From Phytomonospora sp040655735 (GTDB lineage: Bacteria; Actinomycetota; Actinomycetes; Mycobacteriales; Micromonosporaceae), in assembly GCF_040655735.1 (NCBI RefSeq), contig NZ_JBFAKK010000003.1, positions 434,001 to 498,000 on the forward strand: a DNA stretch of 64,000 nucleotides. The letters run 5' to 3'. The notes beneath the pieces were generated by a model. The model made no database searches. It was not told the origin of the DNA and saw nothing but the letters and a program-made list of their open reading frames with translations. Shown piece by piece: positions 34,165-43,300 of this stretch; position 1 is the first letter of the stretch, and each line of letters opens with the position of its first letter. A program made the position numbers and the translations under genes.

Positions 34165-34526
34165 CCACTTCATCGCCCGAAGCGAACCCGCCGTTTCCGA
34201 CACTCCACGCCCAGCCCTTGGCGGACGGCGGGAAGGAAGAACCCGCCCGGCGGTCGTCCCCCAAGGCCTCCCGCGCGGGCAAGCCGAAGGTGAAGGTGAC
34301 CGTCAAGAACGCCGGTCCCCTCAGGACCGTTGGCGCGTTCGTCGGGCTCGCCGCGTGGCTCACCGCGGCCGTGGTCGCCGGTTTCAGCCGGGCGTGGCCG
34401 ACCGTGCTGCTGTCCGCGGCCGGGATGATCACCCTGGTCATGGTCGTGCTCAACCAGCGCGCCACCGTCCGGGAGCAGCGCAGGATCGCCGCCCAGGTCG
34501 AGCGCCTACTGCGCGACGAGGGGTGA
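34161..34526 (+). CDS. Small two-helix membrane protein
   Basis: The 121 residues have a Lys/Pro-rich cytoplasmic N-terminus (about 1-50), two membrane helices (about 55-75 and 78-98) and a charged C-terminus that can form a coiled coil (REQRRIAAQVERLLRDEG). No family recognised. It is preceded by a SigB-like promoter and an 8-codon leader, and divergent from the hemerythrin gene, so a stress-related envelope role is likely. Confidence 0.68.
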   Translation: MTTSSPEANPPFPTLHAQPLADGGKEEPARRSSPKASRAGKPKVKVTVKNAGPLRTVGAFVGLAAWLTAAVVAGFSRAWPTVLLSAAGMITLVMVVLNQRATVREQRRIAAQVERLLRDEG

Positions 34527-34541
34527 CGGGCGACCGCATGG

Positions 34542-34573
34542 GACAGCGCCCAACGGAACCGCCGGGCGCTGTC
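34542..34573 (+). terminator. Hairpin after the small membrane-protein gene
   Basis: Arms GACAGCGCCC (34542-34551) and GGGCGCTGTC (34564-34573) pair perfectly with a 12-nt loop, 16 bp after the stop. Confidence 0.65.
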
Positions 34574-34610
34574 GGGTGGCGACACCCGCTGAGAGGCCCC
34601 GCGTCTTGAG

Positions 34611-34641
34611 CCGGATCCCGACACGCCGTATCGGGATCCGG
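34611..34641. repeat. Second perfect inverted repeat in the same gap
   Basis: CCGGATCCCGA (34611-34621) pairs with 34631-34641 across 9 nt. It may be a back-up terminator or a protein-binding palindrome. The remaining 170 bp up to the next gene show nothing else. Confidence 0.55.
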
Positions 34642-34817
34642 GCCGCCGAGATCTGAGTTCCCCTCGCCCGACTCGCCCAAACATGCCCGTCATGTCCACG
34701 GCTTCGACGGGCGCGGTGACGAGGGGACAGGGCCTGCTCAGCGGGGGCCGGGCACCGCGCGTGTCGCGATGAGATCATGTGGAGATTCCCCGCATTCCCT
34801 GAAGGAGCACGCCGGCC

Positions 34818-35063
34818 GTGGCGAACCTCAGAGTCACCTACGACGAGACCGCCGATGCCGCGTATGTGCACCTCACCGATCCAGGAGTCCACGTCAAGGC
34901 GGCACGCATGTACGCCTGTGATCCGGCCGAGGTCGGCGGGATGATCAACCTCGACTTCGGCGAGGACGGACGCCTCATCGGCATCGAGATACTGGCGGCC
35001 GGCTCGAAACTGCCCGGCCACGTGCTCGAATCAGCCGAGCGCTTGGACGCTGAAGGCTCATGA
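34818..35063 (+). CDS. DUF2283 family protein
   Basis: GTG 34818 follows GAAGGAG by 11 nt. The 81 residues show the family hallmarks: VTYDETADAAYVHLTD near the start and the central NLDFGEDGRLIGIEIL. DUF2283 proteins are small alpha/beta proteins of unknown role, sometimes near toxin-antitoxin or cas genes. Here the IS5 copy begins 44 bp downstream, and before that insertion the gene faced cas6e tail to tail at about 60 bp. Confidence 0.9.
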   Translation: MANLRVTYDETADAAYVHLTDPGVHVKAARMYACDPAEVGGMINLDFGEDGRLIGIEILAAGSKLPGHVLESAERLDAEGS

Positions 35064-35098
35064 CCTGCCCCTAGGCGGCCCCGCTGGCCGTCACCGTC

Positions 35099-35106
35099 GC
35101 CGAAGG
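35099..35106 (+). repeat. Left target-site duplication of the IS5 copy
   Basis: GCCGAAGG here is repeated at 36021-36028 directly flanking the element. Both are followed by CG, so the duplication could be 8 to 10 bp depending on where the ends are drawn. Confidence 0.75.
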
Positions 35107-36020
35107 CGTGTCCTGTAGATCATGTGGGTTGTTCACAGTGGTGTTGTGGTGCGTCGTGGTGAGTTGACTGATGCTGCGTGGTTGGGGACGCGAGCCGTTG
35201 TTGCCGTCTCTGGTGGTGCGTGGGGGCAGGTGGCGTGATCATCGCTTGGTGATCAACGGGATTTTGTGGAAGTTGCGGACGGGTGCGCCGTGGCGTGATC
35301 TGCCGGAGCGTTTCGGTCCGTGGAAGACCTGTCATGAGCGGCTTCGCCGTTGGACCGCGGATGGAACCTGGGACAAGATCCTCGCGAGCGTGATCGTCCA
35401 CGACGACGGGCAACCGGTCGAGTGGGTGATCAGTGTCGACTCGAGCGTGGTGCGGGCGCATCAGCATGCCGCTGGTGCCCGCAAAAGGGGGATCTGAGGG
35501 GGCGTCGCCGGCCGCGCTAGCGGGTGAGGCGATCGGTCGTTCTCGGGGCGGGTTGTCCACGAAGATCCACCTTGCGGCCGATGGACGCGGTCGGCCTCTA
35601 TCGATCCTGTTGACACCAGGTCAGGTCGGTGACAATCCGATGTTGTTCCCGTTGCTGGAGGCGATCGCGGTCCCGACCGGAAACCTGGGTGGCCGCGCCG
35701 CCGCCCGGATCTGCTCCTGGCCGACAAGGGCTACGCCCACGACTCGACCCGGCGCCGACTGCGCCGGCGCGGGATCAAGCATGTGATTCCCGAACGCGCC
35801 GACACCATCAACCGCCGCGCCGCGAAGGGTTCACGCGGCGGGCGGCCACCGGTCTTCGACAAGGCCGCCTACAAGCAGCGCAACGTCGTCGAACGCTGCT
35901 TCAACCGGTTGAAGCAATGGCGTGACCTGGCCACTCGCTACGCCAAACGCGCATCGATCTACCAAGCCAGCCTGATCATCGCCGCCATCATGATCTGGCT
36001 CCCATGATCACCAGGATACG
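35107..36020 (+). mobile_element. IS5-family insertion sequence, about 914 bp
   Basis: Imperfect terminal inverted repeats (17 of 22 bases match between 35107-35128 and the reverse complement of 35999-36020) enclose one transposase region. An 8-bp direct repeat borders both ends. The intact duplication indicates an insertion in this very place with no later rearrangement. It sits 14 bp beyond the cas6e stop. Confidence 0.85.
35146..36007 (+). pseudogene. IS5-family DDE transposase, frame broken
   Basis: Family protein sequence is found in alternating frames: VVRRGELTDAAW, then LLPSLVVRGGRWRDHRLVIN to VDSSVVRAHQHAAGARKRG. The frame changes near 35480 at AAAAGGGGG (SEGASPAALAGEAIGRSRGG) and again near 35700 (DLLLADKGYAHDSTRR to RNVVERCFNRLKQWRD). 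The DDE residues lie in VDSSVVRAH, LLADKGY and VVERCFN. One shift at an A/G run could be a programmed +1 or -2 event, but three changes suggest decay or base-call errors in homopolymers. Confidence 0.85.
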
Positions 36021-36028
36021 GCCGAAGG
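36021..36028 (+). repeat. Right target-site duplication of the IS5 copy
   Basis: GCCGAAGG, identical to 35099-35106, begins immediately after the element's right inverted repeat. Confidence 0.75.
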
Positions 36029-36034
36029 CGTCAA

Positions 36035-36664
36035 TCAGTCCGTAACCACGGTGATGCTCAGCAAGCCGCACCCGTACGCCTTCGCGCGCCCGATTCCTTC
36101 CTCCACGGCGGTGCGCAGCAGGTCGGGGTCGGTGACGGTGCCGAGGCCGTCGAAGCGCGTGATGACGTGCTTGATCGGCCGCCGCTGGTCCCCGCTGCGG
36201 GCGCTTTCCTGCCGGGTCGCGGTGAGCGTGTCGACGTCGAGGCCGCTGGCGGCGGCGCGTTGCCGCCACCACTCCTCGGCGTCGCTCCCCGACAGCGTCA
36301 GGAGCTTGCCGGCCTTCTCACCGGGCCTGCCCGCGGGACGCTTGGTCGCGTTGGCCGCGATGCGGTACTCCACGCGCGCCCCGCTGGTCAGGGCGTCGAG
36401 CAGCGGCCGCAGGTCGGTGGTCTCGCACGTGCCGTACCCCTCGGGAAGCCGCCCGAGCCGGGGCTCGTCGCGGGTCTGGGCCAGCAGCCGAACCGCGGGC
36501 GGGTCGGCCTCGATCCGGTAGAGGATCCCGGCCTCGTGGCGGGCCTGGTCGCCGAGGCCGTCCTCGACAAGGGTCATCACCCGGCGGTGCATCTTCACGG
36601 TGTCGTCGAGATCGTCGCGGACGTCCCGTCGGCTCAGGTCGGGCGTGATGCGGGTCAGCCACAT
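36035..36664 (-). CDS. cas6e: Cas6e/CasE-type CRISPR RNA endonuclease, solitary
   Basis: The 209-residue protein matches Cas6e of type I-E systems. It begins MWLTRITPDLSRRDVRDDL, with the expected catalytic His in KMHRRVMTLVEDG (His26). GILYRIE, the tandem ferredoxin-like layout with VEYRIAANATKRP, and the C-terminal glycine-rich loop GIGRAKAYGCGLLSI complete it. The family cuts CRISPR repeats to mature crRNA and stays with Cascade. No cas3, cse1/2, cas5, cas7, cas1/2 or repeat array is near: upstream is an unrelated beta-propeller gene and downstream an IS copy. It may serve arrays elsewhere, be a relic, or have another RNA target. Confidence 0.88.
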   Translation of the reverse strand: MWLTRITPDLSRRDVRDDLDDTVKMHRRVMTLVEDGLGDQARHEAGILYRIEADPPAVRLLAQTRDEPRLGRLPEGYGTCETTDLRPLLDALTSGARVEYRIAANATKRPAGRPGEKAGKLLTLSGSDAEEWWRQRAAASGLDVDTLTATRQESARSGDQRRPIKHVITRFDGLGTVTDPDLLRTAVEEGIGRAKAYGCGLLSITVVTD

Positions 36665-36891
36665 GTCACCGGGCTCCGTTCGGGTAGGACTTCAGGCGGG
36701 ACAGGTGTGCTCCCGGTGGGGTAGCTGCGGGCCGTCGAAGGACGGACGGTTCGGTGACGAAGTCTAGGTGCGGGCGCTCAGGCGCCGGTGGGAGGCACGC
36801 GGCGGGTGTGTCGCGGCCGACCCCGATGAGTCCTCCGGGACCGGCACCGTCGGTGGCGGCCATCCCCGCGGCATCGTCCATTATGGACGCC

Positions 36892-37836
36892 ATGTCCACC
36901 CTGGAACTCCTCCGCTCGACCACGCCCGTCCTCCGCGTCCACGACTCCGGCCTCATCGGTCCCGACGCCTCCCCCTATTCCAGCTGCCAGGCCGGCGGAG
37001 TTTCGCGGGACGAGCCCTATGCGCTCATCGCCGACGACGCCGAACTGGTCGGCGTGAACCTGGAGACCGGAGAACTCCACCGGCACAAGCTGCGCGGCGA
37101 ATCGACGCCCAAGTCGATCGTCGGCCTGACCGGCCGCCGCTTCGTGGTGGTCAGCATCCTCGACGCCCACATGTACGACCTTGCCGACGGGAAGCTCAGG
37201 CTGCTGCGCGAGTGGGACGAGTTCAATTCGGGCGGCTCGGTCCTCCAGGTCGCCGCCACCCCCGACGCCTCCCGGATCGCCATCGCCGCCGGAGACCGCG
37301 TCTGGGAGGGAAGCGTCAAACGCAAGAAGCTCACCTCGGTGATCCGCAGGCACAAGGAACTGTCCCGGTACGCCGTGGCACTGTCGGACGACGGGCAGAC
37401 CCTGGTCTGCGGCGGCCCCGGCGGCGCCACCGTCCACACCGGGCGTCCGCCCGGCCCCACCACCGAAGTCCGCTTCCCCGACAGTACGGACATCCCCCTG
37501 CTGGCCACAGGTCTGTCGCCCGACGGCGAACTGCTGGCCGTCGGCGACGACATCACCCGCACGGCCCTGTGCGACCTGTCCACAGGCGACCTCCGCCCGC
37601 TGGACACCTCCGGCAAAGCCATCGCGATCGACTGGCTCCCCGACGGCTCCGGCTTCGCCGTGGTCACCCTGACCCGCGAGATCTACGTCTTCGACCGCGA
37701 GGGCCAACCCGTCGCCGTCGCCGGCCACCCCGACTCCGGCACCCGCTACTTCTATGCGGGCGGCTGGCTCCCCGACGGCACCGGCCTGTGGGCCGCGACC
37801 GAACACGGCCTCATCGTGACCTGGAACTTCGCCTAG
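36892..37836 (+). CDS. Beta-propeller (WD40-like) protein, function unknown
   Basis: ATG 36892 is preferred because CATTAT (36879-36884) is 7 nt upstream as a leaderless -10 box; ATG 36883 is in the same frame. The 314 residues form six to seven degenerate WD40/YVTN-like blades: LQVAATPDASRIAIAAGDRV, AVALSDDGQTLVCGG, GLSPDGELLAVGDD, DWLPDGSGFAVVTL and GWLPDGTGLWAATEHG. There is no signal peptide, so it is probably cytoplasmic. It is divergent from cas6e (227 bp) and convergent with the broken kinase gene. Confidence 0.8.
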   Translation: MSTLELLRSTTPVLRVHDSGLIGPDASPYSSCQAGGVSRDEPYALIADDAELVGVNLETGELHRHKLRGESTPKSIVGLTGRRFVVVSILDAHMYDLADGKLRLLREWDEFNSGGSVLQVAATPDASRIAIAAGDRVWEGSVKRKKLTSVIRRHKELSRYAVALSDDGQTLVCGGPGGATVHTGRPPGPTTEVRFPDSTDIPLLATGLSPDGELLAVGDDITRTALCDLSTGDLRPLDTSGKAIAIDWLPDGSGFAVVTLTREIYVFDREGQPVAVAGHPDSGTRYFYAGGWLPDGTGLWAATEHGLIVTWNFA

Positions 37837-37846
37837 CCGGTCCGCT

Positions 37847-38801
37847 TCAGCGCCCTGTCAGGAGCTCGTTGAAGCGGCCACTCGCCAGGGCGGTGTCCAG
37901 CGACGGTTGATCCTCGCGCCACGCCTGACAGCTTTGGTGCACCGTTCAGACCGCCGCCCACCGTTGCGCGCCCACCGTCCAGTCCCATCAGTTCGGCGAT
38001 CGTGGAGGCGCGCTGGAGAATCGCGGCCGCGGGCGGGTGGTACGCCGCGAAGAACCCGACGTCGGAGTGTGGATCGCCGATCCGCGGCGATGGGTCGACC
38101 GCCAGGTAGCCGTCCCGGGCGCGGAGGATGTTCTTGTCGACGAAGTCTCCGTGGAGCAACACAGGCCGGTCGGTGGTGGCGCACAGCGCCATCGCTGTCG
38201 CCTTGGCGGCGCCGAGCCGGATGAGCCCGGCGTTTCCCCGCTCGGGCTCACCCCTGGCCCGCCGTTCGAGCCGGATGTCGTCGAGTGCCCGTGCCTCAAG
38301 CGTGGGATAGACCTCTGCGAGGGTGGCGAACGGGAACGCCCCGGGCGCGGCCCGATGCAGACTCGCCAGCAGGCCGGCCGCCACTTCGGAGGCCTCCTCG
38401 TCGTTGCCCACCGGCAGCGGCGTCCCTGGTCGTACCCGCTCCAGCAGCAACGCTCCGACAGCGAAGTCGGTATCGATGAGACGCACCGCGGACCCCGTGT
38501 CCACCCAAGCGGCCAGCGCCGCCGCTTCCGCATGCGCCTGCTCAGGCGGATTCACCAGTTTGACGACGACCTCATCCCCGCCGACTCTCGCGGCGGCGAA
38601 GACGTCCGCGCTGCATCCCCCGTCCAAGCCATGAGCGCCTTCGAGGTTCCAGCGAAGCTCACACGCCCGGAGCCTCCGTGCGACGTCGTCCACGGCGACA
38701 TCGTCGCAGTCGAGTACCGCGCGAGGAGCGCGGGATCGCGATGCGGCGCGATTCCTGCCGGTGACCTGCCGGTGGATCGCCTTGAGCGGACCTCGCGTCA
38801 C
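37847..38801 (-). pseudogene. APH(6)/hydroxyurea-type antibiotic phosphotransferase, C-terminus broken
   Basis: The frame from GTG 38801 encodes GGCSADVFAAA, the Lys in VVVKLV, LLLERV, the Brenner motif VLLHGDFVDKNILRA and DPSPRIGDPHSD, as in aminoglycoside 6- and hydroxyurea phosphotransferases. After IAELMGLDGGRA the frame is lost. The expected end, RWAAV-stop-TVHQSCQAWREDQ then PSLDTALASGRFNELLTGR, continues in another frame down to a TGA at 37847. So one frameshift near 37970 and one TGA separate the last 45 residues. The present frame instead runs to 37833 with unrelated residues. The core may still be made, but the gene looks newly inactivated. Confidence 0.75.
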
Positions 38802-38878
38802 TGCTGTAATTCCTGCATGTGATGGCGCTGGTCATCGATCACTTACCACCACCGATCTACTCAGTCCGGAGGAGAACC

Positions 38879-39604
38879 ATGCCCAATTTATCCCGGCGAG
38901 CGATGCTCGCCGCTGCCGTGGCCATTCCCACTACCGCCGCCACCGTGGCCCTCACCGGTGGAACCGCGCACGCCGAGTACAGCTGGGGTCGCACCCTGGA
39001 GAAGGGAATGCGGGGCGACGACGTCGCGCAATTACAGGTCCGGGTCGCCGGCTGGCCGGGTTACGACAATGTCCTGGCCATCGACGGTGACTTCGGCCCC
39101 GCCACCGAGGCCGCTGTCTCACGCTTTCAGGGAGCCTATGGACTCAGTCGAACCGGAATCGCCGGCTCGAGGACTTTCGAGAAGATCTATGCGATCCAGA
39201 GTGCCGACAACACCCCGATTCACTTCACCTACGCCGAGCTGAACAAGTGCAACAGCACCTACGGCGGAGGCAAGGTGAGCGCGGAAGCCGCGAAGATCAA
39301 CGCCAGGCGTGTCATGTGGAGGCTGGAGGCGTTGCGCCACGCCTTGGGTGACGAGCCGATCACGGTCTCCAGTGGATTCCGGAGCGAAGCGTGCAATGAC
39401 GCCGTCGACGGCGCCCCCGACAGTCAGCACATGTACGGCCGGGCCGCCGATCTGACCGGCAGCCACTCGCTGTGCACACTGGCCAAACAGGCCCGCAACC
39501 ACGGCTTCAACGTGATCCTCGGACCCGGCTACTCCGGACACGGCGACCACGTCCACGTCGACATCGGCTCGTACCACCAATGGTCGGCGCCCAACTGCTT
39601 CTGA
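38879..39604 (+). CDS. Secreted peptidoglycan-binding M15-type D,D-carboxypeptidase
   Basis: ATG 38879 has GGAGGAG 6 nt upstream. The 241 residues start with a Tat-like signal (SRRAMLAAAVAIP ... GTAHA, cut near residue 32). A PG_binding_1 domain (about 40-100; LEKGMRGDDVAQLQVRV, IDGDFGPATEAAV) and a zinc peptidase domain of the VanY/Streptomyces albus G type (about 118-241) follow. Ligand motifs SQHMYGRAADL and HGDHVHVDIG are intact, as is SSGFRSEACN. The enzyme trims D-Ala from wall peptides outside the cell. An 8-bp hairpin terminator follows. Confidence 0.93.
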   Translation: MPNLSRRAMLAAAVAIPTTAATVALTGGTAHAEYSWGRTLEKGMRGDDVAQLQVRVAGWPGYDNVLAIDGDFGPATEAAVSRFQGAYGLSRTGIAGSRTFEKIYAIQSADNTPIHFTYAELNKCNSTYGGGKVSAEAAKINARRVMWRLEALRHALGDEPITVSSGFRSEACNDAVDGAPDSQHMYGRAADLTGSHSLCTLAKQARNHGFNVILGPGYSGHGDHVHVDIGSYHQWSAPNCF

Positions 39605-39621
39605 TCTCCGACCACCGCGAC

Positions 39622-39647
39622 GGCCGCGCTCATCGAGGGGCGCGGCC
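39622..39647 (+). terminator. Hairpin after the carboxypeptidase gene
   Basis: GGCCGCGC (39622-39629) pairs with 39640-39647 across a 10-nt loop, 18 bp after the stop codon. Confidence 0.55.
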
Positions 39648-39803
39648 TCCTGAGGGCGGAGTACGTCGGGTGGCGCTCGGCCCTCGAAGGCGGTGCTCCG
39701 CGCCCTGCCCGAGCTGCGGGTGTCTCGCACTCTCCCAAGCGGTCATATCGCGCGCCGGGGTGCAGCGATCTGCGCCGCTTGCTGGCTTTGTACCCTCATC
39801 ACC

Positions 39804-39905
39804 ATGCGTCTTGTCGTGGCCCGCTGCTCCGTCGACTACGTCGGCCGTCTCACCGCACACCTGCCACTCGCGCCGCGGCTGCTGATGCTCAAGGCCGACG
39901 GGTAG
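39804..39905 (+). pseudogene. nucS': Truncated 5' end of a nucS gene (33 codons)
   Basis: MRLVVARCSVDYVGRLTAHL and the following residues to KADG match the start of the intact NucS at 52241 in 29 of 33 positions; at DNA level 77 of 99 bases agree. After the shared AAGGCCGACGG the frame hits TAG at once. It keeps the same -10 box (TACCCT, 39791-39796) 7 nt before the ATG. Its codons are GC-rich like the host genes (CTG CCA CTC GCG CCG CGG CTG CTG). It looks like the original host start of nucS, cut off by insertion of the following 12.4 kb. Confidence 0.85.
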
Positions 39906-40205
39906 GTTTCGGGCCAAACGTCCGATTCGCTCGGTGAGGAATCTTGGGATCGAAGGGTCTTTGAACCTTCACCACACACGGCCCTTAAGAGCCTCGAGTC
40001 TTGACCTGCGCATGCTCGTCCAGGCTTGCCTTCCACTGCGGCCAGCCAACGAGTCCGTCGTCAGGTCAATGAAGGGTCCGTCGCGGCGAGCGACGGGCCG
40101 TTTCGAACTGAGAGCGCTTCTCTGCCCGGAGCCGTCGATCAGCCGACTTGCCTGCGGTTACAAGCCACTATGGACAGTGCGGTTGTCTTCCGCTGCCTTG
40201 GGGTC
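39906..40205. other. Gap at the left end of the nucS-integrated element
   Basis: About 300 bp between the attL-like site and the promoter at 40206 contain no gene that I can support. Base composition is lower in GC than the flanks. A short stretch near 39955-39975 resembles a tRNA T-arm on the minus strand but has no cloverleaf. Confidence 0.5.
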
Positions 40206-40234
40206 TTGTCAACGTCGCTCTTCGTTGCTAAGTT
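40206..40234 (+). promoter_or_regulatory. Sigma-70-type promoter of the LamG-RHS operon
   Basis: TTGTCA (40206-40211), exactly 17 bp, TAAGTT (40229-40234). It is the best housekeeping-type promoter in the window and gives a leader of about 65 nt before the GTG at 40305. Confidence 0.65.
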
Positions 40235-40250
40235 TCGGTCCGCCCTAACT

Positions 40251-40284
40251 CTCTGCCCTTGCCCATGCTCTGCCCTTGCCCACG
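40251..40284 (+). repeat. 17-bp tandem repeat in the leader of the LamG gene
   Basis: CTCTGCCCTTGCCCA[TC]G occurs twice in a row (40251-40267 and 40268-40284), differing in one base. It ends 12 bp before the ribosome site. Confidence 0.7.
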
Positions 40285-40304
40285 CCCTAGACCACGGAGC
40301 CCAC

Positions 40305-43300
40305 GTGATCTTTCGTGCCCGCATGCCCATGCGCGCTGCCCTTTTGCCTGCCCTTGCCGTCGTAGCAGCCATCGCTGTGGTGGTGGGACCGGTCGAGCAG
40401 GCGAGTGCCGCTGATCCGGCCTGCCCCGAGCCCGTACTGACTGCTGAGTTCCCATCGGCGAAGTCGGAGCGTGGGGCGCAAGCCCTTGCCGCAGTCTGCG
40501 GCTTCTCCGTCGAGGTCTTGGACCTGGCGACTGAGTCGACCAAAGTGATGGCGGAGCCGGATGGTTCGTTCAGCATGTCATCGACGGGCGACGTGAGTCG
40601 TGCAGAGAAGGACGACGCGTGGCGGCCGATCGACACGACGTTGGTGCAGGGCTCGGACGGCAAATTTCGGCCTGCGGTCTCCACCGCTGATGTCGAGTTC
40701 TCGGCTGGAGGCGCGGCTACGTTCGCGGTGATGCGCGGCTCGGGTGCAGACTTCTCGCTCAGCTGGCCGACCGCACTGCCGCAGGGTGTGGCCTCGGGTG
40801 ATTCGGTGACGTATCCCGAGGTGTTGCCCGGTGTCGACTTGGTGGCCCGTGCGACGGCGACCGGGTTTTCACACGTGCTCGTGGTGAAGACTCCCGACGC
40901 TGCGGCCAACCCGGCCGTGAGGGAGGTCGATTACCGCATCGGCGGGTCAGCGACGTTGCGTGAGTTCGGTAACGGGCTGGTGATCGATGGTCCGGAGGGT
41001 GTCCTCGCGTCTGCACCGAGCGCGCATGTGTGGGACTCGAACCTTGGGGATTCTGCGCCGCAGACGCGTGGACTGGCGACCGAGGAGCCGGGCACATCCG
41101 CCCTGGAGAGCGAGTCGTCGCCCTCAGGCCCGGGGGACGCGGCGACGGTCGCGCCTGCGGACGTTGTGCTCTCGGAGGAATCGTTGACGATCGTCCCGGA
41201 ACCCGGTGTCCTGGACAGCGGCGTTTTCCCGGTCTACATCGATCCGACGTACGAGAAGTCCCCGATGAAGTGGATCCCGGTTAACGACAACCAACCGAAC
41301 ACGTCGTGGACGTCGGGTTCGGCGTTCCCGCGTGAAACCGCTCGGATCGGATCGGACTGGGATTCGCCGGGAAGCATCTGGCGAGCGCACTTCCAGTTCG
41401 ATGTGACCTCGCTCAAAGGAAAGCGCATCACAGGTACACCTGTGGTCGATGTCTATGCCACCCACTCCGGTTGGTGTGGGGGCCAGAACGTGGAGATCTG
41501 GCAAACCTCCAGCATCGACAACAGCACGACCACTTGGAACGGGATGAAGGAGTCTTGGCTGCACGGCGATCCGCTTCAGACCAAGGCATTCAAAGCCAAC
41601 GACGCCTGTACCGATCCGCAAGAGTCGAACCACTCGGTGTTGTATACCGCGTCGGGCATCAAGACGCATGTCCAGCGGCACGCCGACTCCAACTACAGCT
41701 GGATCACGTTCGGCTTCCGTGTACCCAGCGAGTCGGACAAACAGTGGGCGAAGTTGAAGCCCTCGGACGTCACCTTGAAGGCCACGTACGAGAACCGGCC
41801 GTCGAACCCGGTGGCCATCGAGTCGGTCCCGGGCGGCAAGTGCCAGATGGGGATCACCGGCCCACCATCGGGCACGACCGCCGGGCCGGCGTCGACCTCG
41901 CCGGGCCCATGGATCAACAACCGCACACCGACCCTGGTCGGCAAGGGCACTGACCCGGACAACCTCAAGGTCGAGTTCGATCTGGACGGGCCGACGTCGC
42001 CTGCAGTCAAGGTGATCTCCGCGACGTCGAACACGGCCGTGAACTGGAAGACGCCTGTCCTGACCGACGGGTCGTACAGCTGGCGTGCTCGGGCGTCCGA
42101 CAACGCACAGAGCACCAGTTGGACGAAACCCTGTTACTTCAAGCTCGACTCGGTGCGGCCGACCCAGCCGACGGTGCAACGGACCTCAGGACCACCGGTA
42201 GGGGGAGAACCGGTGTCGTTGACCCTTGGATCCACCGACGCCGCCTCGGGTGTGGCGAGCTTCGCGTATGGAGTGAACGAGGAGGTCGCGCGCACGAGCG
42301 TGGCCGCGGTGAGTTCTGCGGTGTCGATCACGTTCACGCCGCAGACCGGCTGGTCGGTGGTCTACATCTGGGCCGTCGACAAGGCCGGCAACTACTCGGC
42401 ACGGGTGACCTACGACTTCATGCTCGGTGAGATCATCGCCGCGGAACCAGCCGGTGCGTGGCGGTTCAGCGGTGACCTGCTCGATGATTCGGGCAATCGC
42501 AATGACCTCGTCGCGGATGCGACAGGGACGACGTGGACGGCAGACCGCGCAGGCCATGGCAGTGCCGCGATCGGTCTCGACGGGACCGGATGTGCGCGAT
42601 CGAGCGCGATCGTCCGCACTGACGCCGCCTATTCGGTGGCGGGCTGGGCCCGGGTAGCCAACAAGAACAGCTACCACACGCTCGTCAGCCAGTCCGGCGT
42701 CGAACGTGGGGCGTTCAGTCTTCACCACACCGACACCGCGAACGCCGACCGCTGGCGATTCAGCCTCGCGCAGACTGACAACGGGACCACCGAGTTCGAG
42801 TCGCTCACTTCGTCGGTTGCGGTCGGAGTCGGGGAGTGGCACCACATCGCCGCCACTGTTGACCCGGTGGCCAAGTCGATGAAGATGTACCTCGACGGCG
42901 TCGTCGTGGCCGAGAAGACCTTCACCTTCAGCTTGTGGAACGCGGGAAACGACTTCCTCATCGGCTGTGTCGGTGGAGCTTCCACGGTCTGGAACCAGAT
43001 GGCCGGCGCCGTTGATCACGTCGGAGTGTGGCAGGGCACGTTGACGCAGGACGAGATTCGGCGCGCGATGTCCGAACTACCCGCAGCAGCTGTCGCCGAT
43101 TGGCAGCTCGAAAAGTCCGGAGTGGACTCTTCTGGCCGCGGGAACGACTTGGCCATCCCCGAGACCGCGGCATGGACGCACGACCAGTTCTCGCGCACCG
43201 ATTCCGCAGTGGTGTTCGATGGTTCGGCCTGCCTGGCCCCATCCTCGGCTGTGCTGCGAACCGATGAGTCGTTCACCGTTTCGCTGTGGGCCAAGGTCGA

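Noticed and set aside
39945..39985. tRNA-like T-arm on the minus strand at the left border of the element
   Set aside because: Only a four-pair stem around TTCAAAG is present; no acceptor, D or anticodon arm can be formed, so it is not a tRNA attachment site.
33000..40000. CRISPR array near cas6e
   Set aside because: No direct repeats of 28-30 bp at 60-bp spacing are visible on either side of the gene.
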